Part shown: piece by piece, positions 12,411 to 26,679 of the stretch
Layout of the letters: each line of letters begins with the position of its first letter
Numbering within the stretch: the first letter of the stretch is position 1
DNA from: Setoptus koraiensis
Lineage: Eukaryota > Arthropoda
Direction of reading: 5' to 3'
DNA: 64,000 nt
Assembly: GCA_048013815.1 (NCBI GenBank)
Contig: CM106586.1
Span: 7,192,001 to 7,256,000, forward strand
Notes under the pieces: generated by a model
Told to the model about the DNA's origin: nothing
Database searches by the model: none
Seen by the model: the letters and a program-made list of their open reading frames with translations, nothing else
Position numbers and translations under genes: made by a program

Positions 12411-14045
12411 GGAAGGATACTGCAAGCGCGCACCGTTGCATTTGGCTCGAGCGCTAACTGGCCCAACACTCGACCATTGTGCAAATGGTAATAATTATAT
12501 AGTAATCATGACAACAATAATAATCTAATCAGAGCCGCGCACTCTCAGCCTGCGACCTGCGATGGCGAGATGGCGATAGAGCGATAGAGCGGCCAGGCGA
12601 AATTATTGCGCCGCTAATCCAGTGACGAGACCACCGACAGACCTCTTAGCGGGCATTCACTCCCACTTGTTGATCAATCATTTGGCTTCATCACTTCTTT
12701 TCTTTCGCATACACGGACACTCGCTGGCGAGCATCGACGCTAAACGCATTAAACGCTTTCCAGCAGCAGCAGCAACAACAACAACAGCAACCACGCCAAC
12801 AGCGACGACGCCAACAAGAATGGACTTGTGGCAGAAATGCCACGGTTACCGTGCTGCGAGCGGCCAGCGGCCAGCGACGAGAGCATTCCAGAGATGCTCG
12901 CATGCCGGCCCAACAGAGTACGGGGGTACGTACACCGTTAAGTGTGCGCTGATTGCTCGGCACACTCGCTGGCAGAGAGATAGCGGTTTCTTTCTCGCCA
13001 ACATGCTCATTATTATCTTTTTAAATCTTTTCTCTCGTGAATGAATGGATCGTTTGGACAGGACAGGCCGGTCACAAGCCAGCGTCCACTAACACTGCTA
13101 TTGAGCCTGTGGGCTCTGCAGAGATTCGTCACACTATGACTGGGCACAATGACGGTCATAGGCAGCGTCATTGTGCCATAAGTGTGATGCGTCGTTGTTT
13201 ATTTTCTTTCGTGCTCGTCGTAACGGTCAAATTAAACACACCACCGATAATTTAATCGCCCATTCGTCTGTTGTTGTTGCCGTTGTTTGATCGCGCGGTT
13301 CAAATTGAATAAGATAATAAGTTTTTTCGCTGGGTGCACCTGATATTATTTTTGTTTCGGCTGACAAAGAGCGAGCCCAAGTCTCGGCGAGCACCTCAAG
13401 CGGGCACGCTTGCACGCCGACTCGCTCCGGCCATTGGTGGCGAGGCGCGACAAGGGCCGGCCGGTCGTTCGGTGCGCCGACCGAGCGGCATCGCCGCTCG
13501 CACCGTCCGGCAGTATCAATTATTGTTGTTGCTCACAATATTGCCTCATACATGCCGGGTAATGTGTGTGTGTGTGTGTGTGTACGGTGCGGAGGAACAG
13601 CTCAATCAATACGAGTGGTCAGCGGACGGGCGCTTCTCGCTTTGCGCAGCAAGCCGCGCCGCTGCCGGCCGCTGGCGCAAAGCCGGAGTGGATCAAGTGC
13701 AAATGACTGTCTCCCGACGGCTTCTTGCAACTCACATAACTTATAGCTTACAGCTTGCCGCTGCATCTGAATCGCAAATATATAAATAAACATACAGTAC
13801 AGTATGCAGCCGAGTCGGATTTGGCAGCGGCGGTGGCGCTGATGGGCAACAGGTTGTGTTGTGCCGTGCGTTTGCGCTGCTGGCCGGCCGAAATTGATGT
13901 CATGCCCAAACGGTGTTAGCTGATTATAACTGCTTATAAGGAGCTGCTTATAAGCGGCGTCGAACGCGGCCAGACTTTGCATGGAAGTAGGTTAAGCTCA
14001 ATTTGTTGTTTTCCATCGATGACCTTCTCTGCGCGACTCGCCTAT

Positions 14046-14119
14046 GGCCGGCATAGACTGTGGCCGGCGTATACTGTGGCCGGCGTATACTGTGGCCGGC
14101 GTATACTGTGGCCGGCGTA
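14046..14119. repeat. Minisatellite, 16-bp unit
   Basis: About five copies of GTATACTGTGGCCGGC. The first copy reads CATAGACTG in place of GTATACTG. Confidence 0.85.
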
Positions 14120-17100
14120 GTATGCCGTGCGCTCGCTTAGTGTTCTCGCCAATAATGGTAATACTAATAATAACAATATTATTATTATTACTTCAATTAT
14201 TGCTGCGTTCGGCCTGTTTCTGGCGCAGCTCTCCCTCGGCAGTGCACAGTCTCGGCAGGGCAGAGTGTGCCTTGGCGTCGAGCTTTCGCTGCCGTCTCTG
14301 TCTTTGGGGCTGCCAGACAAAGGCGACACACATAGGCGATACAATGGGCGACGCAGTGGCCAAGGTGAGCCGCGACGAGCCACGCCGAGACGGGCCACGC
14401 CGATCTCAGCGCCTATCTCGGCTCGGCCACTTGGCCGTTTCGGCGCATAGCAGAGTGCGCCAGTGGCCGGCAGACGGGCCAAGCGTGGCCCGATCGGAAT
14501 CAATGGTGCAAGAATCAACTCAATTGAATTTAATTTGCGACTGGCGGGCTGGCAGCTGGCAACGGTGAGCTGGCCATTAAGTTAATGGTGACGATGGCGA
14601 CAAATTGAACAAAACAAGTTATTGAAGTTTATCTCTGGCGCATCCGTCTGATCGTCTGGCATCATGGTCATCATGCGCCAACAGCTGCCTGGCCTGGCCA
14701 AAAGTGGCACGGCCAAACTGTTGATGCCAACTGCTGCCATAACTGCTGATGCTGACGCCATAGCCGCTGACGCTGCGCCGCGAATCAATCATCTGCATCC
14801 TGATCGATCTCCTCAATATGCGCTCTCGGTCGGTGCGTTTCCTCAAACCTGAGCCGGCCAGCCAGCCCAACGAGTGACGCAAAAGCAAATCGCACAGGTA
14901 ACGCAGCAGATCACACAAATCACACATCGCGGGACGACGAATCACAAATGAAGCAAATACTCGCCGTCGTCGCCGTCGTCGTCGGCGGCGGCGGAATTCT
15001 AATCAGGCCATTGCCTGGAGCTGAACGGCCGCGCATCATGCGCCAACAGTAGTTGTTTGATGTGTGCGCTGCCAAGCTTGTTTCCAAATAAAACATTTCG
15101 CTTCGTTTTATTCTGTTTGTGTTGTTTAGGCTGCCAAGACGCTGGCTACTGTTAGTCATGGCCAGGTGACCCTGGTTTGCATGTGTGAGTGTGTGTGTGT
15201 GTCGATGCACATTTTGTAAAAACCATAGTTGGTGGTCTGGTGGCTGTCCGCCTGGCGGACCGAGCCTGCGTTGGGCCATTAGTTACGCAACGCACAAGCG
15301 CAAGGTTAATATTAGCACAGCACCAAGCCATAGGGTCCGCTGTCAGCCTAACAGTGTAAGGGCCATTGTTGTCCGATGCCGCTGCCGTTGGTCGGTGGCC
15401 GTTTAGTCGGCCGCTAATAAATAATATTAATATGCGCTGTTTATGGCACCGATAGTCAGCATATCACCGTGCTGCCGCTCACACTGATAGAGACGTCAGC
15501 TCGTTTGATTGCGATTGGCCAACTTTTTGCCCTCTCTCTCTCGCCTTGCCATGCAGCCCGATGGCGAGACGGCCGAGTGGCCGGGCGGCCAGGTAGCCGC
15601 ATAGCCGGCGACTGTGCACACAAGAGTGCCCGTGTGCTCGACCGTGTTGCGCACCGTGTCTACGTGATCGTTTCTGCGCTCGCTATCGCGCTGGCTAGCT
15701 CGCCGGCTGGCTCGCCGGCATGGCCTTGATGATTCGTCTTGTTTGTTGACCTCATTTGATCCTGTTACACTTGCTCGCTGGCTGGCTCGCTCTGGCCGGC
15801 GGCGACCGTCATGCGTTGCCGGTTGGCGGCGATACGTGGCCCTGCGTCGCTGTTGCTGCCGCAAATGTTAGAATGTTAAAATGTTTAAAATGTTTAAAAT
15901 GTTCAAATGTTGTTGTTTTAAATGTTTAAACGCTCAAACTTCGAACGCAACAGGCCAACACGGGCGCTTGAACGCAAACGCTGGCACAATCGCGACTAAC
16001 GAGCAACGCAGGTAATGAGAGTAACGCGTCGCTCTAATGTCGCGCCCTATCACGGTGATAGGCCAACGCGATCGAGTATATCCCATCGATCCATTGTGGC
16101 CGTCGTCATTGATCTCTGTCGGTTGGCCTTTGTGGCCCTTGCACTTTGCGTACGCACTCACACACATTGCAGTGCGCGCATGCAGGCACACGTAGCGGCC
16201 CGACGGATGCGACCGATCTGCTGGCACGGTTCTGCTGCCGCCCAGGCGTACGTGATAGATTGAAATCGTGCCCAATATCGGCCGATATTGGCCGATATCG
16301 CCCTCGCCGAAAGGCCAAATCGCAGCCAAATCGGCCAACAATGGGCAAATAATATAAAATGCCTGCAAATTGTTGGCTACAATGGCAAACGACGCCGCCA
16401 GCAAATCAAATTATCGGCACACACTCACACACACAGCGCCAATGGGTGTATTTTTGCGCCTTACAGGCTGTAAGTTACAGAGCGCGCACACACAAGCGTT
16501 TGTTGCCGCTTGCCCGCCGCTCGTCTAGCAATATTGGGCTTTTCGTTGTCATTTCGCTTGTTGTGTGTGTTATTGTTGCTGATTTATTTGCATTTACCGC
16601 AATTCGAGCTGTTTGAGCGAGCTGTTCGGGCAAACTGTTTGTGTGCACCAGCATAGTGCAGCATTTTGCCAAACAGCATTGGCGTACTGCCGGCTTGTGT
16701 GTGCGTTGCGAGCGGCAACAAGCGATTATATGGCTAAACAAACAGAACAAGTTGATAATTATATTCAATTGTGCCCGTCCGTCCGTCCGTCGCCGGTCGT
16801 GCCTGCGTTGCTGTTGCCGCTGTTGCGCTGCCAAGACGACAACAATTCATTAGTGTCCTCGGCTCGTCAAGTGTGAATAAGTGGCTCCTTGTTGTCGAGC
16901 CCCTCCGCTGTTGGCCAATGTTTAAGAGCGTCTTGTTGTGGCCCGTCTTGTTTGTTGCGCAACGAGCAGACGAGACAAATTATGCAAATTGCTCTCTCGA
17001 GCGCAAGTTGCGCTCTCACACAATGCTCAGCTTGTGTGTCAGCTTGCGATGAATAATGGCGCTGCGTTCGCCAAACAGCGCCACCGGCCAGACCCCATCC

Positions 17101-18260
17101 GTGCCAGCGCATTGTCCGCCATGGGCAGACTCTGTTTGAAACGGACTGTGAAACGGACTTTGAGACAGACTTTGAAACAGAGTGCTCGCTGATTGACGTC
17201 GCCACCGCTGCCCGTGCTAACCGGCGGCCACCGTCGGCCGCTCACTGTGTCGGCCGGCTCGCCGTGAGCCGCTCGCTCCCTCGTCGCCGCTCGCTCCCCT
17301 GGCCCGTCGAGACCGCAGACTGTGCCCGATTCGAGACCAACCAACCAACGTCAGAAACTTCAAGTCGCCGCGCGGCGATCAACAGCGCAAATGTTTAAAC
17401 AATCAATAATCTTTAGCAGCAGTGCAAATAATGCCCGTTCGGCCACATCGCTCTCCCAAACATTCTAATAACATTATATACAAATATTATGCATTATTAT
17501 TATCGCATGCCGCCATGCGCGGCCGAGGCGATAAAAACGTCATGATTAATGACGTTCGCCCGGCCGTCCGTTGGGTCGGACTTGTGGCCGGCATGCCACA
17601 AGTATGGCAAATTGCGATACTTGTGGCTGGCGTTTGTTTGTGGTTGGTCGCGTTTGTTGTGTGTGTGTGTGTGTCGCCTTGGCAAACATTGTGTACACTT
17701 GTTGTTGGTGGCTCGCGCGGTCTGGCCACAGCCGATCAGTATCTAGACTCTCGATTGGAGAGATGCGGCCCGCTTTCGATGTCAGAGTTTCGTTTGGCGC
17801 TCGTTGTTGGCCGGCCGGCCGCCCAACCAACAGTGATGCCGCCGTTGATTATTAATCATCATGTTTCCTTTTCTCGGCACTTGTTGCGGTCGCCAAGGCA
17901 CTTGTTGTTGCAAACGCTAGGCGACCGCAACAAGCGAGTGTCTTGTTCCACGCGCCATCTCATGCCATCGCCAAGCTCATGCCAACTCATGCGATGCCCA
18001 CTCATTTTGGTCGCTGGCTCGCTGGCGATGGCACAAGTTACAAAAGTACAAGTTGCGTAAACGTATCTTTGCAGGCGGCCATAAATGCGCTTCTGCGCCA
18101 TCGTTGTGAGCGTCACAGGCAGCACATAATACCGTATTATATCATATTATATCATGTAATACATAACGTATAATATATAGCACTGATTTATTAGTGAGCG
18201 GACGGCCGGCGATCTAGCCAGGCGCGCGCTCGCCGAACCGCTTCCTGTGCTCGCTCACGG

Positions 18261-18333
18261 GCCGATTTGCGGGGCGGTTTGCGGAGCGATTTGCGAGCGA
18301 TTTGCGAGCGATTTGCGAGCGATTTGCGAGCGA
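18261..18333. repeat. Tandem repeat, 11-bp unit
   Basis: Copies of GAGCGATTTGC. The later four are near perfect and the first ones are diverged. Confidence 0.85.
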
Positions 18334-18505
18334 GTGATTTACGGCGCCCTTGTTTTGTTGCTCATCGCCTGCGCTTATGCAACGCTCAACATGTTACATA
18401 TGTAATGGAGATTGTTTACAGCAGCGCGCCGGGCATGATTTATGCCGCGCTCGGGTGTCAATCGAGGCAGTCGGCGCAAATTGTGGCTGCACAATTTGCA
18501 TTTGC

Positions 18506-18633
18506 GTTTCGGCAATTCGGCGTTTCGGCAATTCGGCGTTTCGGCAATTCGGCGTTTCGGCAATTCGGCGTTTCGGCAATTCGGCGTTTCGGCATTCCGG
18601 AATTTCGGCGTTTCGGGATTTCGGCATCTCGGC
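18506..18633. repeat. Higher-order tandem repeat, 8-bp within 16-bp
   Basis: Alternating octamers TTCGGCAA and TTCGGCGT form a 16-bp unit repeated about five times, then decay into TTCCGGAA and TTCGGGAT variants. The array leaves several frames open on both strands, which explains the repetitive pseudo-proteins there. Confidence 0.85.
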
Positions 18634-21600
18634 CCATTTGCATGTGGGCTCCCGGCGCAGCCCAAGTGGCGGCCAACATTGCAGCGGCCGGCCGCTGACA
18701 GACCGGCCACTGCCGACAAGCCGGCCGCTGCAACTCGACGCAACCGACGACCGGCAACAGAAACGACCGACGAGCATGGGCTGGCAACGCTGCGAGCACG
18801 CAACATGTAAACATCGCAGTATGTTATACACAGCCAACATATATGCAGCCGATATATGCAGCCGATATATGTAGCCAATATCGGACATGTTACAACATGC
18901 CGGACATGGCGCGTTTCGAGCGGGCCGTCGCGCTGCATCGCAACGTCCCGTCTCAATTATGTAATAATATCCAGCACCCTGGGCTCCACAAGCTCGGGCA
19001 ACACAAGCACAAGCTGTGTTATGGCTGTATTAAATTGCTGCTTGCTGTTGTTTGAGTGACGCTGGCCAGATCACAGGATGATATCGACCCACTTATAATG
19101 GGTGTTAAACGAGTCTCTTGTCGCCGAGTTGCATCATTAGACGATGTTGTTGTTGTTGGTTGAAGTGGCCCGATGAGCAGCCGATGATTTGTTGCGGCTT
19201 CGGCCAGCTGCCCGCTCAACTTGGCCGGTTCAACTTGAATAATGAAGCATCACAACTGCATCACCTGTAATGGTCGCCGGGCCGGCTTCTTTTCGCAGCG
19301 CTCGCCCGGCCGACTGGCGACTGGCGACTGTTGACGAGTTCTGGCAAAACTCTGCACATTTATAATTTATAATTAAATCCACGTCTACCCATCACATGAG
19401 CGGCCGGACACTGTTGCGGCCCGGCCGGCCGGCCGGCTGGCTGGTGGCGCTAATTATCATCATTGAGTTATTGGCGATGGTTGTATCATGCAACTTGCAG
19501 GGGCGGCCGATTTGTTGTTGTTTGTGTCTCGCATTGGTTGCGCCACTGGCCGGGCTCGGGCAACAGCACCGGCCGACAGCGCAATCATGATGGCATGTCA
19601 TGCCTCCGAGGCTCCGTTGGGCTCGTCGTGAAGCCGCCATGAAGCCGGCCGACGCAACGGCTGGTTGTGTCTGTGTTCGGGCTGTCCGACCGGTCGGGCC
19701 AGCACTGGCTCATGACGCGCTCAACTGCGCTAATCCCGGCACGACCGTCCGTCGTCTTGCGCTAGCCGGCCAACCCGAGCGTCACCCTGCGTCCCGAGCA
19801 GCGACGATGCTCGCACATCATGAGCGTATGTCAATATTTAACAAGTCAGGATTTATGTCAGCAGTCAGCTTAGTGGCGGCTCGGCTCGCAAATCGGATCG
19901 GCCGGCACAAACAGCCCTCTCGACACTCGGCTGGCCATCGAACGCCAGCCATTGGGCGATCATCGAATGCAAATGGCCATTGGCGCGACCCTGCAATGCA
20001 GAGGCGATTCTTTGTCGAGATTGGCGATGGCGATTCTTTGTTTCTAATTGCAATGTGCGCTGGAACTGGCAGCAACTTTATAACTTTATGTCCAGCAACC
20101 GCTTGTAAGCCGCTGATCCCCGCCAATGATTACCATTGTGCAGTGCACAGATAATGGCCAGCCAGCCAGCGATTACATGTTGTCAAACATTGTAACAAGT
20201 CGTCGATTTATGATTGATTCCTCGCACTGCCACCAAACGGCACAATCGCTGTATGCTGATAAGGCCAAAATGATGGCGATAGCCATCAGGTGATGCGATA
20301 TTCATTCAGGGTATATCTGGCTATGCGATCGGGTTGCCAGCCGCTCTCGATGGGAGCCTCGCTTTTAATTCTCTCCCTGGCACTTAATTCTCCTATCTCG
20401 CCCTATCTCTCTCCGGCCATCGCTGGCCACCGCTGGCCGACCCGAGATCGCATCGGCCGCCGTTTGTGTGCATCGCAAACAAAGATCCGCCAAAGCCTAA
20501 TCTGATCTGCGTCATCGCAGCGCCAGAGATTACGTTTGCGCCGGCACTTGCCGCATCAGCCTGTCGCTGGCGCTGTTGTCGAGACCAATGGCGCCACCAA
20601 TAACTACCGACTAATGGCCCGGCTGTGCGTTTTGCCGCGCCGGCCCATTGGTAGCCGGCTTACAGGTAGTCCCACTCACGGGTAGTGTGCGTGCGTCATA
20701 ATGAAGTGTGTGGGAGCAACAATAATCTTCATTATAACGGGCCTAAACTCTCTTTGCCCGTTGCCCATTAATCATGCACTCAACGGCGATGATAATTTCG
20801 CTCTGCTCTCCTCTCTATTCTTTTCGCTTCTGCTTGATACTGCTCGTCACTGCAGCCATGGCTATATTACATAACACACTGTTGACCGTTACCCGTTAAC
20901 GAGATATTGTTGTTGTTGTTGTTGTTCTCGCTGTGTTTTGTTGTTGCAACAGTTTTGCTTTTTATTGTTGTTGTTGTTGTTGTTGTTTTTGTCCCGGCTG
21001 AGACTGGCGGCGAACCAGCTCAGCTCGACCGAAAGCTATTCTCACCAGCCGCTCGCTGGCTATTTTCGGCCGGCACAATTATCAGCGACCGTCGTCGGCC
21101 ATACGCCGAGCCGAGCCAGCTGAATCAATGACCATTCGATCATTCCATTTCGCCTTTTCGCACACTAATTACGCAACAACAACAACAACAGCAACAACCA
21201 TCAACCTGTTGTTTGTACACCAGGCATGTCGTACCAGTGCGCTGGTACGACTAATTTGTTGCACACTCATGATTAAATGGTGCCCGTCGTAATTGGCAAT
21301 ACTCAAACTAATTGATATATTAGTTGTTTGTTCGTCCTTTATTGGTCACAGCCCGGCTTGCGCATCGGCCATCAACCAATTACTGGCCGGTCCGAGCACA
21401 ATTTGCAGCAATTATCCAAGGACACCAGTGCCACAAGCGACTGCTACAAGCACCGGCTTGTATCGACAGCTAATTAGTGGTCAACTCGCTCCTTGTGCGA
21501 CTGTACTGTTCTAATGCTAGTTGTAATGTCCAGCCATCGAGACCGATTTCCGTCGACTCGCTGCAACGAGAATCCACGCTGGACAGTCGCCAATCCAGCG

Positions 21601-22059
21601 ATATGTCCGGCCAATTGCATCGATACGTCCGGCCAATCCAGCGATATGTCCGGCCAATATGCAGCCTAAATAACAAGGATATAATTAGGGTCAAGCAAAC
21701 AGGCAACCACTTGTCGTCAGTGACCAGCCATAGTTCATGTCTCTCTCTCTTGTCGATAATTGCCACTTTATGGCCGGGCTTGTTATTTCGTCAGCATACA
21801 CTACACATTTATCGTCATACGTTATTCAGCTATGTCTTGCTGTTCATACTGCCGCTGCAAACGACTGGTGTGTGTATGCAAATGAGCTCGGCCGGTTGTG
21901 AATTGCATCACATTCATGTTTGATTATCGATGATTATGATTGTGACAAGACCAGTCACCATCATGTTAAATTATTAAATCAGCCAACTTACAAACATCCG
22001 TTATAATTAACTGTAATACTCACTCGCATGACCGTGTCGAGATCGTGACTCCGGCCGCA

Positions 22060-23100
22060 ATGACCATCATGTAGCTCCATCTTGCGTTAAAGAATGGCAA
22101 TGGCGTTAGTAGGGCGCCATTTTCAAGAGTTTTTGGCGCCACTCAACTGATAACTTTACTTTTTGATAACTTTTTTCCTTCTATTCACATTGGCCAACTA
22201 AAATAATGCTGCATTTAGAGGCACGCACCACGTTGCCAATGATAGTCTGCTTCTTAGTTAGGGTCACATTGATCGGCTCGAGCCCAAGCTCGGGTGATTC
22301 CCGACTAAACCATTGTCCACATTGGCGCGAGGTTGTTGTATTAGGGTGCGCAGAGAGTTCTGCGTCTAGATATGAAAAACAAGTCTCAGAAATCCCGCTT
22401 CTGACACGGCAAGTGTACCTTGGATGCACTGGAGTCGTCCATTCGCCAATAGTACGAGTCCAATTTTCTCCATAGCAGTCTGGGGGAACTATCCCGAGAT
22501 TGGATTTTGAGGCTAACGATCAGTTTTGTTCAGTGGCTTCGATTTTTGTTTTGAGGCTAACGCCGATCAAAAAAAGTTTTCAAATTTCTAACCTGACAGC
22601 TTTTGCTGTCGTTTTCAGTGCTAATTTCGACATTCTATTGACCGCAAAGAGTTTGTGAACAAATAAAGAGTTTTCGGTGCCTCAAAATGCAACCCCGGAG
22701 AAGTTCCTCCAGTTTGTTATGGGTAAAATTGTGCTAGTACCAGTGTGAAAAGGACAATCCCGGTGGATTCAAGGACTTATCGTACCAGAAGCAGAATTCC
22801 CTTGGCTTGTAACATCTTTTTCATAGCTGGACGCACAACATACTGCGCAACCTGATACTGGTTCCTTGTTTCGTTTGAAAAAACATTTTATCGTGGCAGA
22901 GAGGCCAGCGGGGCTAACTTGAGATATTCACCGACATTTCCATAAATAGATGGAGTTGATGTGATGCAACAGCAACGAATGTTGCCGGATTTCCGGTGCG
23001 TACTGTCAAGTAAAAGTTAATAGTGTCCGGTGGGTGTGACAAAAAATCCAAGTCGTAATAGCATTGATCTCCATTGATTTGGCTGTAGCCGGTTGACAAT
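22060..23100 (-). other. Compositionally distinct island with degraded coding-like stretches
   Basis: This kilobase lacks the GGCCGGC-rich, repeat-rich texture of the DNA on both sides. On the minus strand it holds stretches that read like parts of an extracellular protein. One lies at about 23099-22914 and another at about 22500-22181, which is rich in Cys and has NxT/NxS glycosylation-type sites. The stretches are not continuous with one another and I see no convincing splice pattern. I do not recognise the family. It could be a decayed host gene piece or an inserted element, possibly of viral origin. It looks broken. Confidence 0.4.
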
Positions 23101-24118
23101 TGTTGTTGGTGGTCTCGTGAGCGAAGCCATCAGTGGCTTGCATGACAAGCGCCACTAAAAATGGGCGCTCGGCGTAAATGATAGCACCTCATTAGTGTTG
23201 CTGTGGTTGCACATTAGCGATCATTAGAGCGGCCATATCAGCGGCCGGCTATTGGCCGCCCTGACAATTGGCCAGATTTGAATTAAATTGAGCGACTGGT
23301 CAACCGTCGGCCGCAACCGACCAACTGGCAATGTTGCCGACAGCGATAGTCGGCGGCTGAATTTTTGTTTGCCCGTCTTGTGTGTTGTTTGTGTGGTTGC
23401 GATAATTATCTCATTTGTTTCAAGCTTCATTCATCATTCATTTTGCACATCATTAACTAATGATTGCGATTGCCGGCCAATGCGAACATTGAAAATATTG
23501 ATTTGATATTTTGACTCTGGGCACGTTTCATCAATTGCTGCTGCCGAATTGCCTGTTGCTGTCCAATCGGTTGTTTGAAAACTGTATACTGACTGAAAAC
23601 ACGGTCGCCGTTGTGTGAAAAGCCGTGTTCGGGCTGCAACAGTTGCAATTTCGTTGCATCTCTTTTAATTTTGCGTCGCAATCGCGAGCTCTGTTTCATT
23701 AGCGGACAGTGTGCAGTTTTGGCCAAACGTTTAGTCGCGCGCAATCGCAATCATTAATCAATTACGCCACTACGCAGCCAGCTAACAGTGGCTGTCATTT
23801 TGCTCGCCTGACGGAACTGACGCTTCCGATCGTCATGATGATATTTGCATGATTGATTCATTCTGGCTTAATTGCCGGCCCGGACTGTTTCTGCGAGCAG
23901 CGTCTGCGACTTTTCGGCCGCTTGTTTGAATTTCTGATTGCGACTGGGCCGAACGTCTGACCGGCCGGTCGCTTGACTGATTTCTGAACTGCGACTGGCT
24001 CGAGCTCTTCGAATGCGATTCGCGACCCGGCGCTCGCACTTTGCAAATCAATTCAGCAGACCAGTCAGCGCGATCGCCGCAACGACTCGACCGGTGTGCA
24101 TGTCGTATACAACTGCGC

Positions 24119-24206
24119 AAAACACTGACAACACTGACAAACACTGACAAACGCTGACAAACGCTGACAAACACTGAAAAATACACTGACAAACACTGAA
24201 AAACAC
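24119..24206. repeat. Tandem repeat, about 11-bp unit
   Basis: ACACTGACAA and CGCTGACAA units repeat about eight times with small length changes. Confidence 0.8.
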
Positions 24207-24581
24207 ACCGCACTCGAAGGGGCACTGCTGCACTGCCCGCCGGTCAGACGAGCGGCCGGCCGCGCGCCCGTCGAAAGCAGGAACTCGGCGCGACGATCGG
24301 CTAATGTTTGCTTATCGTGTATTTATCAATGTCACCGCAATTACGTCGTGATTTCATTATGTTGCGCAGCGGCCGCATGCCGCTCAGCCGATGCTGCCCG
24401 AGACGCCCAATGCGGCCGGTGCCGGCACTGCGCTGACGAAAATGACGAAGACGATGAAGATTATGATGAAGCACGAATAATTAATTGACAAAACGCTGAT
24501 TGCGTCATTGTAATTAATTAGCGGCGTCATGTGAGGAGAGTACATGTTTTGTCATACTCCAATACGTCGTAGAGCACATGT

Positions 24582-24650
24582 TTATGATGTAATGTTTATG
24601 ATGTAATGTTGATGATGTAATGTTGATGATGTAATGTTGATGATGTAATG
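24582..24650. repeat. Minisatellite, 14-bp unit
   Basis: TGATGATGTAATGT repeats four to five times, with TTATGATGTAATGT at the left edge. Confidence 0.85.
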
Positions 24651-24689
24651 ACCCAATGCAACAACAACAACAACAAATGACAAATTGTG

Positions 24690-24735
24690 CTGCCCACTGA
24701 CAGCCAGCTGATTGGCAACGGCTGTCAGTGGGCAG
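24690..24735. repeat. Perfect 16-bp inverted repeat (hairpin)
   Basis: CTGCCCACTGACAGCC (24690-24705) is followed after 14 nt by its exact reverse complement (24720-24735). As RNA the stem extends outward by about four more pairs, three of them G-U. The size is close to a small pre-miRNA stem, but no mature sequence is recognised. Confidence 0.6.
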
Positions 24736-26679
24736 TGCGCACAGTGCGCTCACAATTGTCAGTGCGTCAGCCGGTCAGCAGTGTGACCCGGCCGGCCGGC
24801 AAGGGTTGAAGGTCAGCTGACAGATGACAGTTGCGAGCATGGCCCAACAGGTTAATTCGCGCAGTCAATACGGTGTTACCTGTACCAGTGGCAGAACAGG
24901 TGCACCGCACACTGTAATACAGTGACTGTATGCAGCCTGCCTAACGACAGGTGCACAAACAACGTCAAAACGGTGACTACTTGTTGATTTGTTGCAATTG
25001 ACTGCTGCTAGTTTGTCGCAATTGACTGTTGCTAGTTAGTCGGTTGCGTCAGTGGGCGCTCGGGCACAGATCAGTGAACTGGACACGGTGCAAATTAGGC
25101 TGCACCGATGCCACACTTGATAGTGCACCTACAGCGATATTGCGGCACATAGTGGTCAGTATGGGCAGTAGTATGGTTGCACTGTTGATTGGTGTCGTTT
25201 ATTTTTGACTCTCGTAACGCCGCGTTGTTGCTATTTTGGCGCCCTTATCTCGCCAGCCGGCCAGCCGAGAATGACTGATGCACCGGCTGATATACTGCAC
25301 TACTGTTCGGGCCGACTGCTGTTGTTTCAACAGGTAACTGTCAAATGCTGATGCTCAGCTCGTCATGTGATTGCGCGGCGCCAGTGCATTAAGAGCTCTT
25401 AATGCAGGCGCCAGGCCGACCAAACGACTGGCCAAAATGAATGAGATTAGCAGCGATTTATCTTGTTTATGTAACACACATTTATTTATCAAAATCATCA
25501 AAAGGCCGCTGCTCGTTTGGGCCGCAACTCGTTGTGTTTTGACTCCGTCCGTTTGACGTTTGCTGCCCGTTTGACGTTTGCCGGTTGTCGGTCGCCTGGC
25601 GCCGGTCGATCGCTGCAATGACGTTGCGCCCGGCAGTTTGCAAATGCCGGCCAGCAGCAACAACGACAAACGCTGCCGGCCAGCCGATGCCTACCCGTCC
25701 CGTCCCGGCCTGTGCCGTCCGCGCGCCGCCGATGCGCGCACTGGCGGATCATTAGCGGAGCCGATGTCGAGCTCATTATCATCATGTTATTATTATCATG
25801 TGCGTTGGGCAACCAACTCAAAACTGCGAGATTGTTGCCCAACTGGCCAACCGACCGATGCCGTTGGCCGGCCATCAGCCGGCCATTAGATGGAACTGCC
25901 GGTGGTGACTGATAGTGACCAATTGAGGCAGCTCGACGTTTAATTGCTCGCCGATTTGCCCAGCACCGACTCGCTGAACCGACAGCCAACGATTGGGCAA
26001 CTTGACGAGGAATCTCTACATCTGTGCGCCGCCAAGATGGTATCATATCGCAACCGGCCTCACACTCAGCCGGAGTGTGAGTGACTCCGGCCAGTGGCTG
26101 GCCAGCGGCCCGCTGACGGCGCCCAGCGGACAGTCGCAGCGCGGAGCGTGAGCTGGTCGGGTAATAAAGTGGCCATAATGATCGTCATCCTGTTTCTGGT
26201 CGTCGCGTCGTGAGTGTGCGCAGCCCCGAGTGACCAGCCCCGACTGAGCAGCCCCGACTGAGCAGCCATAGGTGAGTGGCCATAAGTGACGGCCCGATAA
26301 GTGAATAGCGGCTTGTCGGGCCGGTATCTTGCCAGGCAAGTGTGCGTATGAGTGACCGGTGCTTCGCGACTAAGTGTGCAAGTGACCGCTGCTAATAACC
26401 TGAGCGCATAAAGTGAGCGGTGCGAGCGCGGATATCGGCGGGCCACTTGTTGCCACTTGGCCACCGCACTCGAGCGCCGCTCGCCGTCTTGCCGTCTTGC
26501 CAAAATCGACGCCAAGTTAACAAACAACAGGTTAATTGTGCAAGGCGCCACCAGCGCGGCCAATCGACTAGTGAGCCGAGTATCGAAAATTCTAAACGAC
26601 GACACAGGCACACAGTTCACATTGCAAACAACTTGTCTCTGGCGATGTTTGCACTCTCGAAATTGTCTTAGCACACACA

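Noticed and set aside
18506-18633. Possible CRISPR-like array
   Set aside because: Contiguous tandem octamers with no unique spacers, in an animal genome.
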